The notes under the pieces were generated by a model. It worked only from the letters and a program-made list of their open reading frames with translations. It did no database searches and was not told the DNA's origin. Position numbers and translations under genes: made by a program. A DNA stretch of 55,710 bases from Candidatus Pacearchaeota archaeon (GTDB lineage Archaea; Nanobdellota; Nanobdellia; UBA10117; JAFCGA01), in NCBI GenBank assembly GCA_017608345.1, contig JAFCGA010000010.1:1-55710 (forward strand), given 5' to 3'. Shown here one piece after another: positions 26,701-33,629 of the stretch; the stretch's first letter is position 1, and the number at the start of each line of letters is the position of its first letter.

Positions 26701-27044
26701 CTGAACTCCAAATTAATCTGTTGAGTATGTGATTCAGCACCTTCAACAACTAGTCCAGTTATTCCAGGGTAATTTAATCCTAAAAATAGCACGATTAATA
26801 GCGCTAGCATAAGCGAAGCAGATCTAATAAATTTATTCTTCGGAGTAGTTTTTTTATGCGTTTGCTTCCCAATAAGGAGATTCTTCCGCTTTTCTCGTTT
26901 GTGAGCAGAGATAGTCTTGTTTACTAAGGATTCATCCCAGCCAGCATGCACTAATTTATGTTTAGCATAATTCAAGTCTAGCTTGCTTTCCTTACAGCTA
27001 TGCAAGAAATTTTCTATCTGCTTTTTATCTGAATTAGTAGTCAT
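20754..27044 (-). CDS. Giant surface protein: UBA-like N-terminus, two DNRLRE domains, Cys-rich repeats, PGF-pre-PGF domain
   Basis: A complete 2096-residue protein. Residues 1-50 resemble a small UBA-like helical domain with the AGW motif and should be cytoplasmic. A membrane segment lies at 74-92, followed by Ile-Thr-Gly at 95-97. Next come an acidic Glu/Thr/Asn linker (about 195-340), several beta domains, DNRLRE-type domains at about 795-975 and 1270-1450, seven Cys-rich repeats (about 1450-1800), a PGF-pre-PGF domain (about 1865-2018) ending in TPGFSYFAITGDK, and a final membrane helix with a basic tail. The two membrane segments would hold the bulk outside. Role inferred: adhesion or envelope structure. 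It is divergently transcribed from the surface operon at 27175. Confidence 0.88.
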   Translation of the reverse strand: MTTNSDKKQIENFLHSCKESKLDLNYAKHKLVHAGWDESLVNKTISAHKREKRKNLLIGKQTHKKTTPKNKFIRSASLMLALLIVLFLGLNYPGITGLVVEGAESHTQQINLEFSANQEYDWDIIDSPEEFYLTSLGISGSVIGEGNARVYLIDGAEKYIIFDGEDIDTSPSSITGLMISITGMSASEEGHVIETSGDDAAEEPAEEVAEDPETPVEDIEGESTPADETELNVPESQEGEESSASESNETEEAGNESAEAPIADSIEDSNETEELINNETIGEDNVTSELLLNETTTINDTTALLEETNLTEETIIEEGNITEELIEANVTTEVENVQRFSSICKDTCTLPAGNLNETNYKLIIEVEEGTTLNINSIHYSLRNLAEQTAEIEFNILDSEGESIPASFEIEGVDEELFDGNIIYLSKEKKYNITSTFEEHTIKSLVLNQVSFTEDTYELATLYEDLRIAGIPQSYAIQPAVDYESIKLTVEAKGSKLYRCDRWNFRRQRCRDDFKFHKLITQGEEYEVEVSANTLAFIESESEIAEVSYLKIKNDARYDAIIDSSVIDSEGTLEIIFHHDSEEPLPIRIIGKLDYSLSSDIAQAHENITLTVPDYSEDKFFRIKVGNNSEAFEFGKPEKYVIIGEVKDAQDERVDSRLYLRDAVTNKRVRTKRNDVKVVVKEGIYDVDVRPKRQTITRAYFEEVEVFDDVKEFIKLDKFAVEDVELENYEKVYAIDPTAINFTSAKITARRAKGKALFKCTSWDFANKVCPDDNWTFVQKITPRKKYDFTLTPEDPAFSEVLPFADTMIISSPSNKNYGASPELEMQDNGNTRILIKFDLGEIPDYATITDARLEFYVSNANRDTLPAEVDIYRVSRSWREGTGTSTVSKNGATWVTYNGRTSWTPGGAIDDTVWGTTAVTEEGWYTWDIKQLVQSMVYGDKRNYGVLLMSASNSAGTKTFVSGDHENPLLWPKFTLNYTTALDEINITGAERRTNRYAFIDDKFSEAISRDNDTLELANQRLHVEFAENLTNTHRIWVYAKPINKRARLNIYEENSRNKLGAVTMKRGEWRWYGVTLKKLEGSSNDGFDLYVGRNGILIDRVKAGYADTLAPRKIVNLNDDLKIVDEANENVDLETTGQIEEKVVAIKTKDNKKIGKLEVNFENLDEDLDLKNLVAQTNIEEKKSVLHLPESDDANVHIDVNKTLYIPSSGKGRVYICPDAASLDEVHPKCPGKFWISVGETINNVSLTEDIIDGQRYYVATVTGTGGGEAGTEYTLWDSYVQSNMVSTNYGAETTLEVRADPTDSVIYAMFDISSVPVNQTIDGAQACFYLINDQASQTISSYHVNSWAGQTETSITWSNQPCGVSFDNSGNCNLTAESSVLTDGNQDGSWQCWTATNMVTKGYSEGDSNITLALRTTGAGNPDQYYSGDYSNASLIPYLNISYSEYNESACTEDWTVQYTDCNVSDQKIKYYADLNECGTTANLPGDNGTVEACDFCTPDLANTTWSDWSNISACGTNDTIQQRKELTQYDLYGCAEVENQTFYQYQDIACDYCVPDWSCSAYGDCNSSDQQPCDTATDANGCYVQTSLASDQYSGDYSEFSPQSCDFCTPSSTNTSWSEWEDISECNPEDTINQRRELTQYDSSFCGEISNQTFYEYQDIACDYCTPSLTNTSWSGWESISECYSNDTVDKRRSSIQYDTNSCGEVSNQTFYEYYSDTCDACTPSRINTSWSEWTNSGDCLTNDTQIQSRSKIQYDANECNEIVNQTFNEYQSTSCDYCTPDWYEINTSCQSNNLILGFYADTNSCYSATELESDNNAPANNNYDCVYATPVLSESESSSSSSIVRRSISTEDSNQMITTPTAEIGIPDAVASVGKVVKEITANIPVKLEVKDENIAILNIEISFERDLEDLIISTSALKQAPKKIGAPDKPVYQYLDISTPSVASSLVDSASISFAVTTDWIRENKIKQGTIRMEKFSAGEWTSLTTVLISESDQVLVFRSATPGFSYFAITGDKIEKPNDEAVDEDVSEDTSIVAEIPALSQIKISGSATKIFEELSASSGLMSWLVILGIGFMAIMLIVHSDKKRKRYKS
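21650..22700 (-). repeat. Seven Cys-rich, partly thrombospondin-like repeats
   Basis: Four full units follow the pattern CTPxxxNTSWSxWxxIxEC...R...QYD...C.E..NQTFYEY...CDYC, about 58 residues each; three shorter units have CxxDW and the same Cys spacing. The W-x-x-W...C...R core resembles thrombospondin type 1 repeats. The even Cys counts per unit suggest disulfides outside the cell. Resemblance is judged by eye. Confidence 0.65.
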
Positions 27045-27174
27045 GTTTGCTCTGGATTATTCGTTATCATCCCCTCGTGAAGATTATACACTCTTTATAG
27101 GGGATTTTCGTATTAAAGCGTATGTAATTCTTGTACAATGACAACAAAATTTATTTTAAGCACGCATACTTATT
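27045..27174. promoter_or_regulatory. Divergent promoter region between two surface loci
   Basis: A 130-base gap serving the minus-strand giant gene and the plus-strand surface operon. It contains an inverted repeat with 7-base arms, ATCCCCT (27069) and AGGGGAT (27099). Its spacer carries a minus-strand TATA-like CTATAAAG. A plus-strand ATTTATTTTAAG lies about 30 bases before the ATG at 27175. The inverted repeat could be a regulator site for the giant gene. Confidence 0.4.
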
Positions 27175-27414
27175 ATGAAAAATACAATGAAAAAGGATGC
27201 TTCTAAAAATACAGTATTGGCTTTGATTGTTATTGCGGTTCTCGTTTCTGCAATCGGAACTACTTTAGTGCTAAAAGATACTATCTCTGAGCAGAGTCCA
27301 GTTAAGACTAGCGCAGAAGAGGTCGGAAAAGTCAGCTTCTATGTAGTTGATGATTCAGAATCAAAAACCGCAACCGGAAAAGTTATTTTTGAAGTTGTCA
27401 ATGAGGTAGGATAA
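27175..27414 (+). CDS. Small membrane-anchored surface protein, first gene of the surface operon
   Basis: A 79-residue protein with a short basic N-terminus, one membrane helix (about 13-33) and an outer segment ending in two predicted strands. Its VGKVSFYVVD strand follows the same G-x-x-x-F-x-V pattern seen after the membrane helix in the next genes, but it lacks the Ile-Thr-Gly motif. The next ATG begins two bases after its stop. Possibly a minor subunit or cap; no family is recognised. Confidence 0.65.
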   Translation: MKNTMKKDASKNTVLALIVIAVLVSAIGTTLVLKDTISEQSPVKTSAEEVGKVSFYVVDDSESKTATGKVIFEVVNEVG

Positions 27415-27416
27415 GA

Positions 27417-28013
27417 ATGGCAAGAAGAAAATCTAAAGATATAAGTAATCGAAGTTTAGTATATTTGCTTGTAATTGCAATCGTGATTTCCCTGAGTGGA
27501 ACAATAGCTGTAATGAACCGCGGTTCAGGAATAACTGGCGCGGCAGTTTCGAATGTGACTTCCGGAACTGGAACGACTCAATTTAGCGTAGGAGACTATA
27601 TTGTTGTGAATCTGTATGATGCTACAATAAATCTAGGATTACTTAGCTTAACTGAAACTCGAAACTCAGAAGACGTAAGCGATTGGTTTGAGCTAAGCAA
27701 CGATGGCTCTGTGAATTTTGATGTCTATGCATATGGCGTGAATTCATCAGCTAGTCCATTTTCAAGTATTAGCGCGAACACGCTTCCAAATAATTACTAT
27801 AAGATACACGCAAATGAATCTGATTCAGGTACTCCAAACACCGCATATGTATTTGTACCAGCTGGAGCAGGCAACAAAGCACTGCTAGTTGATGATTTGG
27901 ATTATCAACCAGGTCAAGATACCGCCAAGATCGGAGTGCAAGTAACAATACCTGCAGATGAGACGACTGGAGCTAAGAATTCAGATGTAGTTATCTATGT
28001 GGAACAAGCTTAG
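27417..28013 (+). CDS. Surface fibre-type subunit A (TasA/camelysin-like pattern)
   Basis: A 198-residue protein. Basic N-terminus, membrane segment 12-33, Ile-Thr-Gly at 39-41, then a candidate free strand SGTGTTQFSV. The mature part has the order 'xInLG...F.lsNdGSvnfdVyayG...GvqVtIPad', an all-beta layout like TasA/camelysin fibre subunits, where an N-terminal strand completes the neighbour's sheet. It is about 45% identical by eye to the next gene, so the two look like tandem paralogues. Assignment to the TasA-like fold is inference. A T-rich stretch follows the stop. Confidence 0.65.
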   Translation: MARRKSKDISNRSLVYLLVIAIVISLSGTIAVMNRGSGITGAAVSNVTSGTGTTQFSVGDYIVVNLYDATINLGLLSLTETRNSEDVSDWFELSNDGSVNFDVYAYGVNSSASPFSSISANTLPNNYYKIHANESDSGTPNTAYVFVPAGAGNKALLVDDLDYQPGQDTAKIGVQVTIPADETTGAKNSDVVIYVEQA

Positions 28014-28044
28014 TTCCTCTTCTTTTTTTATTTAATTTATATTT

Positions 28045-28647
28045 ATGAAACGGAAAAGCAGGAAACTAAATAAACAGAAGAAAGATAAATTAAGAAGAGA
28101 AGAGCTAGCGATTGCTATCATTTCTGTTTTTGCAATTATTGCTGTGCTAAGTTTTGTAATAAAGCCAGAAGTAGATATTACTGGTGCAGCTAGTTCTGGT
28201 ACAGGAACTACTCGCTTTGAAGTAATCGGAGTTGCTTCGATAATTATAACGAACAATTCAATAAATCTTGGTCTGCTGCAAATTAATGAGACTAAAAACT
28301 CCGAGGATGTCAATGACTTCTTTAATATAACAAACGATGGGAGTGTCAATATGGATGTTTATGTATATGGTCAAGGTGCTTCTGAGACTCCCTTTACAAG
28401 CAATCTAGCAAATACTTTGCCTAATGAGTACTATAAAGTTCATGTAAATTCGGCGGAGAGTGGAACTGCGAATACAACTTATTTCCCGGTTCCTGGACCA
28501 ATATCCCAGAAAGAGTTAGTAATAAGTGATTTAAGTTATACTGACGGTTCAGATAAAGCTGCTATTGGAATACAAGTTACTGTTCCTATTGACGAAGCCC
28601 CTGGATTGAAAAACGTTGATCTTGTGATATATGCAGAGGCTCACTAA
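28045..28647 (+). CDS. Surface fibre-type subunit B, paralogue of subunit A
   Basis: A 200-residue paralogue of the preceding gene. Very basic N-terminus (1-20), membrane segment 21-39, Ile-Thr-Gly at 45-47, then SGTGTTRFEV. Shared blocks include INLGLL, ETKNSEDV, ITNDGSVNMDVYVYGQ, ANTLPNEYYKVH and IGIQVTVP. The variable surface loops differ. Two similar subunits suggest major and minor components of one polymer or a heteropolymer. The start of the next gene lies two bases after its stop. Confidence 0.65.
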   Translation: MKRKSRKLNKQKKDKLRREELAIAIISVFAIIAVLSFVIKPEVDITGAASSGTGTTRFEVIGVASIIITNNSINLGLLQINETKNSEDVNDFFNITNDGSVNMDVYVYGQGASETPFTSNLANTLPNEYYKVHVNSAESGTANTTYFPVPGPISQKELVISDLSYTDGSDKAAIGIQVTVPIDEAPGLKNVDLVIYAEAH

Positions 28648-28649
28648 GA

Positions 28650-29798
28650 ATGAGAATAAATAAATTCGTATTACTGGCTTTCACAATTGTTCTGTTCATG
28701 TCCCTAGCTCATCCAGTCTTTGCTCTTGGACTCAGTCCCCCGAAGAATGAATTTACCTTCGAGCCCAATTTTAATGGAGAGTTTGAGGTTAACATAAGGG
28801 GAGAATCTCAGCCGTTTAATGTTAAACTTATTCCTTCAGATGCATTGAAGGAATATATAGTCTTATCACAGGATTCTTTGACTGTTCCGATTAATGGGGC
28901 AACATTCAGTTACATCTTAAATTTGCCAGCTTCATTGCCACCAGGTCGCCATAAGGGAAGCATAGTGGTGGAGAAGCAAGCTGGAAGTGGCGATGCAAGC
29001 ATGTTCGGAGCAATAGAAGCTGTAGGTCATGTGGTTGCAGTAAATGTTCCGGCGCCAGGAAAGCACGCTGAAGTTAGCTTAGCGATCAAGAGTGTTAATC
29101 TGGGCGAGCCCGTTACGATGACGTTAAATATTAAGAATTTGGGTACAGAACAAATTAGTATTTCTGGAATCATAATTGAAATATTTAATGCTGAAGATAG
29201 CAAAGTGTCTGTGCTTCAATTAGCTGGTACTTCAATAGCTGCAAAAGAAGAGAAGATCCTTGAGACAAGCTGGCCAGCAGCAAATGCGAAGGCAGGAAAA
29301 TACACGGCGAAAGTTAAAGTGACTTATGGAGATAATATTGCTGAGGCAGAAGCATCTTTTCGGATTGGTGACTTAGCAGTTACTATTCTCGATCTTACTC
29401 CCAAAGAATTTCCTTCGAATAAGATAATTCCTTTCAGCATTGAAGTGGAAAGTCTCTGGAGCGAAAATATTGGCAGCGTTTTTGCAGAACTCAAGATATT
29501 AGATGGCGAGAATGAATTAAAATCTGTCAAGACCGCTCCGATTTCAGTTGATCCGTTTAAGACAGCGAGTTTAGAGGGGTATTTGGATACTAGCGAACTT
29601 GATCTTGGAGATTATGTAGCTAAGGTTCTATTAACTTATGGTGATAAGACTTCAGAGAAGGAGTTTGAGATATCTGTTGTTAAGGCAGATAATTCTTACT
29701 TGCTTATAGTTGGAATTGTTTTGCTAATCGTGATCATCTTACTAATAATCTTTGCGCTGACACGCAAATCAAAGCGTAGAGCAAATATTATTAATTAG
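28650..29798 (+). CDS. Secreted multi-Ig-like protein with C-terminal membrane anchor
   Basis: A 382-residue protein with a classic signal peptide (1-25, cleavage likely after HPVFA). Three beta-sandwich domains follow; the second resembles CARDB-type Ig domains (VNLGEPVTMTLNIKNLGTEQ). A membrane helix (about 349-371) and a basic tail KSKRR end the chain. The N-terminal domain has the PPGRHKGSIVV strand typical of Ig-like domains associated with surface polymers and of WxL-interacting (DUF916-like) proteins. Plausible role: anchor or chaperone for the subunits encoded just upstream. Confidence 0.65.
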   Translation: MRINKFVLLAFTIVLFMSLAHPVFALGLSPPKNEFTFEPNFNGEFEVNIRGESQPFNVKLIPSDALKEYIVLSQDSLTVPINGATFSYILNLPASLPPGRHKGSIVVEKQAGSGDASMFGAIEAVGHVVAVNVPAPGKHAEVSLAIKSVNLGEPVTMTLNIKNLGTEQISISGIIIEIFNAEDSKVSVLQLAGTSIAAKEEKILETSWPAANAKAGKYTAKVKVTYGDNIAEAEASFRIGDLAVTILDLTPKEFPSNKIIPFSIEVESLWSENIGSVFAELKILDGENELKSVKTAPISVDPFKTASLEGYLDTSELDLGDYVAKVLLTYGDKTSEKEFEISVVKADNSYLLIVGIVLLIVIILLIIFALTRKSKRRANIIN

Positions 29799-29815
29799 CG
29801 TTACTTATTACTAGC

Positions 29816-30229
29816 ATGAAGCCGAAATTCGTACTTATTTTGATAGTATTTGTATTGATAAGCTGTATTTTTTGGTATATTAACTCCGCTAATCAAATCA
29901 AAGATTCTCAGATTATTGAGATGGATTTGTATGTCAAGAATTCATCGACAGGAATAAATCTGGATACTGATGCAGTGCATTTTGGAACGCTAAATCCTGC
30001 GGAGGCGAGCCGTGCTACGCGCGAGGTTACGATTAGTCATGTTCATTCTCGATCTTGCGATGTTCGTATTGTTTCTGCGGGCGAGCTCTCGAAATGGGTC
30101 TCATTGTCTGATGATAGATTTGTGCTTAATGAGGGAGCGAATAAGTCAATTCAAGTTACATTAAATCTGCCATCGGATGCAGAGTATGGCTATTATGGAG
30201 GAATGCTGATTGCTAACTTGAGATGCTGA
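29816..30229 (+). CDS. Membrane-anchored single Ig-like domain protein
   Basis: A 137-residue protein with an N-terminal membrane helix (5-22) and one Ig-like domain. The strand pattern HFGTLNPAEASRATREVTISH...VSLSDDRFVLNEGANKSIQVTLNLPSDAEYGYYGGML is that of bacterial/archaeal Ig domains of the DUF916/chaperone type. It lacks a C-terminal anchor. Its end overlaps the next start by 7 bases, indicating coupled translation. Function unknown; a periplasm-side assembly factor is one possibility. Confidence 0.6.
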   Translation: MKPKFVLILIVFVLISCIFWYINSANQIKDSQIIEMDLYVKNSSTGINLDTDAVHFGTLNPAEASRATREVTISHVHSRSCDVRIVSAGELSKWVSLSDDRFVLNEGANKSIQVTLNLPSDAEYGYYGGMLIANLRC

Positions 30230-31155
30230 AAGTGACTAATAAATTGCTCGCGGGTTTAATCTTCATCTGGATAGCAGTTTCCTTACTCAATAGCTTTGTT
30301 TTGATTACTGGCAGGAGCACTTCCACTATAGGGACAGTTAATTTTACTGTTATTGCGCCAGACGTGGTTCCAGTTTATATGGAAAATCGAGAGCCGGGTC
30401 GCCCACCCACAGTTATTCTTGATAGAACTACTGGCGCAGTTACTAATTCGAAGACTATCGAAGAATTGCTATCTATAATAACTCCTCAAGATATAGGGAT
30501 GAATATAGAGCTTACCGCTAGAGATATTAGGGTAAGAAAACTTAATGTCTTAACTATGACCACGACCATAACTGCGAATAATATCAAAGCTGCTCGCGAG
30601 CATGCAAGTGATCCGGAGTTGTTGCAGCTTATTGATAAAATAGCGCAGTCTATCGAATCGGAGAGCATTTTAGATGTTCCGGTGGTCACTACGATGATTA
30701 CTTACGGCATTCGATCAATAACTAGCGGGCAGGAAACATACGCGTCTAAATTAATTCATTATATTGTCGCAGAAGAAGCTGGAGATATAACTCTGATTGT
30801 TCTGATTCCGAAGGATATGTCTTCGCAGATCGATAATGTGTTTTTCTTTGTAGAAGATCCAAAAGTGTTGCAAGCAGATCCAGTAGTACAATGGAAATTT
30901 TCTGAAGTAAGCAAGTGGGATAATCGAGAGATTTATTATTATGTTAAGAAGGAGCTGGATTCGATAGATACAATACCTTTGGCAACTATGCCCGCTAAGA
31001 AAGTCGAGCCAGTAGCTCTTCCAATTAGTCTGCGGTTTGAGAAAGGCGCGCAGTTTTCGACGTGGCCAATAGCAGCGATAATTATGATTGTTGTAGGAAT
31101 ACTCGCAGGATATTATTTGCTAACTCAGAAGCAGAAAAAGAGAAAGCGGTATTAG
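30223..31155 (+). CDS. Membrane protein closing the surface operon
   Basis: A 310-residue protein with an N-terminal membrane segment (8-27) directly followed by Ile-Thr-Gly (28-30) and a GTVNFTV strand like the other operon members. A soluble outer domain of mixed helix and strand covers about 40-275. A second membrane helix (about 279-299) and the tail KQKKRKRY follow. The outer domain resembles no family I know. It overlaps the convergent PIN gene by 4 bases. By position it should take part in assembling or anchoring the surface structure. Confidence 0.6.
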   Translation: MLKVTNKLLAGLIFIWIAVSLLNSFVLITGRSTSTIGTVNFTVIAPDVVPVYMENREPGRPPTVILDRTTGAVTNSKTIEELLSIITPQDIGMNIELTARDIRVRKLNVLTMTTTITANNIKAAREHASDPELLQLIDKIAQSIESESILDVPVVTTMITYGIRSITSGQETYASKLIHYIVAEEAGDITLIVLIPKDMSSQIDNVFFFVEDPKVLQADPVVQWKFSEVSKWDNREIYYYVKKELDSIDTIPLATMPAKKVEPVALPISLRFEKGAQFSTWPIAAIIMIVVGILAGYYLLTQKQKKRKRY

Positions 31156-31526
31156 TAGAGTATTCGCTTTTGCCTTAGAGAAAATTTATGAATTCCAGCC
31201 TCTTTTAATTTTCTTTTCAGCGCAGCGTCATTCGTTCCCACAACTGCTTTTTCCTTTAGCGCTAGTTCAAGAATTCTCTTGTCTGTATGCCCAGATTCTA
31301 ATTCTACTATTTTAAGTTTTGAATGAGTAATTAGCTGAAGAGCTAGCTTAGCAGCTCTTTTGTCAGCTCCCTTTGGTGCTTTTTCAGTTAGCAATTCTAG
31401 CTCTTTTATCACTAAATTAGGGATTATGATTTCTGCTATTCCGAACTTGTCTTTGATCTGACTAACTAAATCTACTTTGCTTTTTGCTGCATAGACTAGA
31501 ATGTTTGAATCTAGGATAACTTTCAT
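31152..31526 (-). CDS. PIN-domain ribonuclease
   Basis: A 124-residue single PIN domain. The first metal-binding Asp is in VILDSNIL, the conserved Glu in NLVIKELELL, and the distal acidic pair in VGTNDAALKRKL. The sequence is of the stand-alone archaeal type related to VapC9/Fcf1 nucleases. No antitoxin gene adjoins, so a role in RNA processing or decay is more likely than toxin-antitoxin. It is last in the operon and overlaps the MazG-like gene by 4 bases. Confidence 0.8.
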   Translation of the reverse strand: MKVILDSNILVYAAKSKVDLVSQIKDKFGIAEIIIPNLVIKELELLTEKAPKGADKRAAKLALQLITHSKLKIVELESGHTDKRILELALKEKAVVGTNDAALKRKLKEAGIHKFSLRQKRILY

Positions 31527-31819
31527 TTTCCATGTAGAATAAAGCCTTTTGTAAACGCTCCACGCTTGTTAGCCTTGTTTTTTCTAAATCGCTCAAGTTC
31601 TTTTAAGTCGATATTTATATGTACTGCTAGCGCTTGAACAACTTCAAGAATATCTGCAAGTTCTTCTTTACACGGAGTTTCTTCGAATTCTTGTGTTTCT
31701 TCTTTTAGCTTATTTATCAGTAGTTTTTCTATTTCATTAGGTTTAGCTATTGTGATCTTTGGATTGAGAGATTTCTGTTTCATGATTTCGGGTATCCGAT
31801 CTCTTACTAGCTTTTCCAT
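31523..31819 (-). CDS. MazG-like nucleotide pyrophosphohydrolase
   Basis: A 98-residue all-alpha protein resembling phosphoribosyl-ATP pyrophosphohydrolase/MazG-type housekeeping enzymes. Start MEKLVRDRIPEIM and the metal-site helices KLKEETQEFEE and EELADILEVVQALA give the ExxE...ExxD signature. A histidine pathway is not visible, so a general nucleotide clean-up function is more likely than HisE. It overlaps PIN by 4 bases and closely follows trmY. Confidence 0.8.
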   Translation of the reverse strand: MEKLVRDRIPEIMKQKSLNPKITIAKPNEIEKLLINKLKEETQEFEETPCKEELADILEVVQALAVHINIDLKELERFRKNKANKRGAFTKGFILHGK

Positions 31820-31821
31820 GA

Positions 31822-32421
31822 TTATTTAATTTCCCTCCGATCTAGCTCATTATGAATAATAACTGAGCAATGCGAGGCAAATAACATTGTTGGACCTAAG
31901 CTAATCCGCTTAGCTCCGAAGCGATCCAGTAAACCTTCAGTTTTCCTTGGCATGCCAATATAATCACCAAACACAAAGCAAACATTCTCTCCGAATTTGA
32001 CGTTTCTAATGTCTTCTCCTTTCTTATGCAAATAATACAGCTCTGAAGTCTCAGATTTTTCTCTAACTAAGCGCTCAAAGGCTTTCTTCGAGACAGTGAT
32101 TCCCGGAGAGCTTTCCAAGCTCTCGTTGAGTTTTAATGTCTCGCCAGCGCCCAAAGCTTTCCGAATCAGTCCACCGATGCTTCGCTCATCTGGATTAGCG
32201 CCGCGCAAAGTTTCGCCGTTGAAGCTAACTGTTTTCGGCGGCAATCTCGCTCCATCCATGCAAGCGTGTATGATTGTATCTCTGCGCATACTGTTTGCTA
32301 TCCACAGCGCATTTGAGATAGCTCTGCAAACTAAATCCATTCTCCCTGCTCCCGCTAGGTCAGCCATCTTAAAGTCTGGTGTTGTTCTAGCTTTTAGTGC
32401 CCGTAGGATGAATTCTCGCAT
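31822..32421 (-). CDS. trmY: tRNA (pseudouridine54-N1)-methyltransferase
   Basis: A SPOUT-class methyltransferase that converts pseudouridine 54 of archaeal tRNA to N1-methylpseudouridine. Family marks are the N-terminal REFILRALKARTTPDF, the RMDLVCRAISNALWIANSMRRDT block, and the knot region CFVFGDYIGMP...ISLGPTMLFASHCSVIIHNELD. At 199 residues it is normal length. It lies within the CoaBC-PIN operon. Confidence 0.93.
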   Translation of the reverse strand: MREFILRALKARTTPDFKMADLAGAGRMDLVCRAISNALWIANSMRRDTIIHACMDGARLPPKTVSFNGETLRGANPDERSIGGLIRKALGAGETLKLNESLESSPGITVSKKAFERLVREKSETSELYYLHKKGEDIRNVKFGENVCFVFGDYIGMPRKTEGLLDRFGAKRISLGPTMLFASHCSVIIHNELDRREIK

Positions 32422-32435
32422 AAAAAAAGATAGAA

Positions 32436-33629
32436 TTAGCAGTTTAAAAGTTGTTTGCCAAGTACGTCGATCAGCGTCGCTGCTATCTCTTGAGATGAAT
32501 TTACTCTGTGAACTCCGTCCTTGCTGACGAAGTAAGCTTGATGTGTTGTGGCCATATCCTCACCGCGGTTAGCCACCACTAGTTGATATCCGCTTTCTAG
32601 CTGTTTCTTAGCAATGTTTATTAATTCATCAACGGTCTTCTGCTCTTCATATTTGAAAGTAACCATAAATAGTTCGGGAAAGTTCTTTCTAACATCTGCT
32701 ACGATTTTTCGAGTATCTATAAGTTTGATCTCTTTCAAGGCCCCGCCAGAAGGTACCTTTCCTTCGTGGACTTCTTGCGGCTGATAGTCTGCAACTGCCG
32801 CAGAAAATACTCCTGCATCATATTTATTTTCGACTAGCTCGTTGAGAACATTATGCAAGTAAGCAAAATAATCTTCGTGATATAATACATCTAGATAAGA
32901 TGGAAGGGTAAGACCAGTGTCTCCCATTAGAAGCTTGACTTCTGCACCGCGCAAATAAGCCTCAGTAGCTATTCTTCTAGAAAGACTACCTTTGAATTTG
33001 TTTGATAATCTTCTTACATTATCAATCTTAACTGGAGTTGGCCCGCCAGTTATTAGTAATCTTTTTCTCTTAATTGGATCCTCAGAAAGATCATGAGCTA
33101 ATCTTGCGGCGATATTTCCGACTCGTTCTATCTTTGACTTGCCTTCGCTAACTCTCGGTTTGATTATGTTAATATTATCATATTGTATTAGTGTCTCAAG
33201 GTTCTTTTGATAAGTCGGATTGGCTTCAAGCGATTCATGCATAGTCGGAGCAAGATAAATAGGGGTTCCTCTTCCAAAAGCACTAGCTACTAAGCTAGTA
33301 ACTACATTGTCTGCTAGTCCATTTGCTATCTGTCCGATTGTGTTTAATGTAGCTGGCGCCACTAAAAGTGAATCATACTCTCGGATATGTTCTGCTAATC
33401 CGCTTAATTCTGTTACAACTTCATTTTCTGTTGCCCATTCGAGCGGAATTGGAGTAATTATCTTCTGAGCAGCGGGAGTCATATACGCGTAAACATCAGC
33501 TCCGTATCGCCTTAGCATTCTAGCAATCTTCGGAGTTTCAATCGCTGCTATTCCGCCAGTTACACATATAGCGATGTTTTTGTTATCTAGATAATTCCCG
33601 ATCTTTTCGACTTGTAAATCTTTATTCAT
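32436..33629 (-). CDS. coaBC: Phosphopantothenoylcysteine decarboxylase/phosphopantothenate-cysteine ligase
   Basis: A bifunctional flavoprotein of coenzyme A synthesis. The N-terminal CoaC part has CVTGGIAAIETPKIARMLRR, the catalytic-His segment LAEHIREYD, VAPATLNTIGQIANGLADN and the PTMHESLEANP block. The C-terminal CoaB part starts near 190 with GPTPVKIDNVRRLSN and includes AAVADYQP. The 397-residue length is normal. It overlaps the upstream aldolase-like gene by 4 bases. Confidence 0.93.
   Translation of the reverse strand: MNKDLQVEKIGNYLDNKNIAICVTGGIAAIETPKIARMLRRYGADVYAYMTPAAQKIITPIPLEWATENEVVTELSGLAEHIREYDSLLVAPATLNTIGQIANGLADNVVTSLVASAFGRGTPIYLAPTMHESLEANPTYQKNLETLIQYDNINIIKPRVSEGKSKIERVGNIAARLAHDLSEDPIKRKRLLITGGPTPVKIDNVRRLSNKFKGSLSRRIATEAYLRGAEVKLLMGDTGLTLPSYLDVLYHEDYFAYLHNVLNELVENKYDAGVFSAAVADYQPQEVHEGKVPSGGALKEIKLIDTRKIVADVRKNFPELFMVTFKYEEQKTVDELINIAKKQLESGYQLVVANRGEDMATTHQAYFVSKDGVHRVNSSQEIAATLIDVLGKQLLNC

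Noticed and set aside
31152-31819. PIN plus MazG-like pair as a toxin-antitoxin module
   Set aside because: The MazG-like protein is an enzyme, not a DNA-binding antitoxin, and both sit at the end of a metabolic operon.
32096-32527. Plus-strand frame across the trmY start
   Set aside because: It is antisense to trmY and coaBC, both unmistakable genes.
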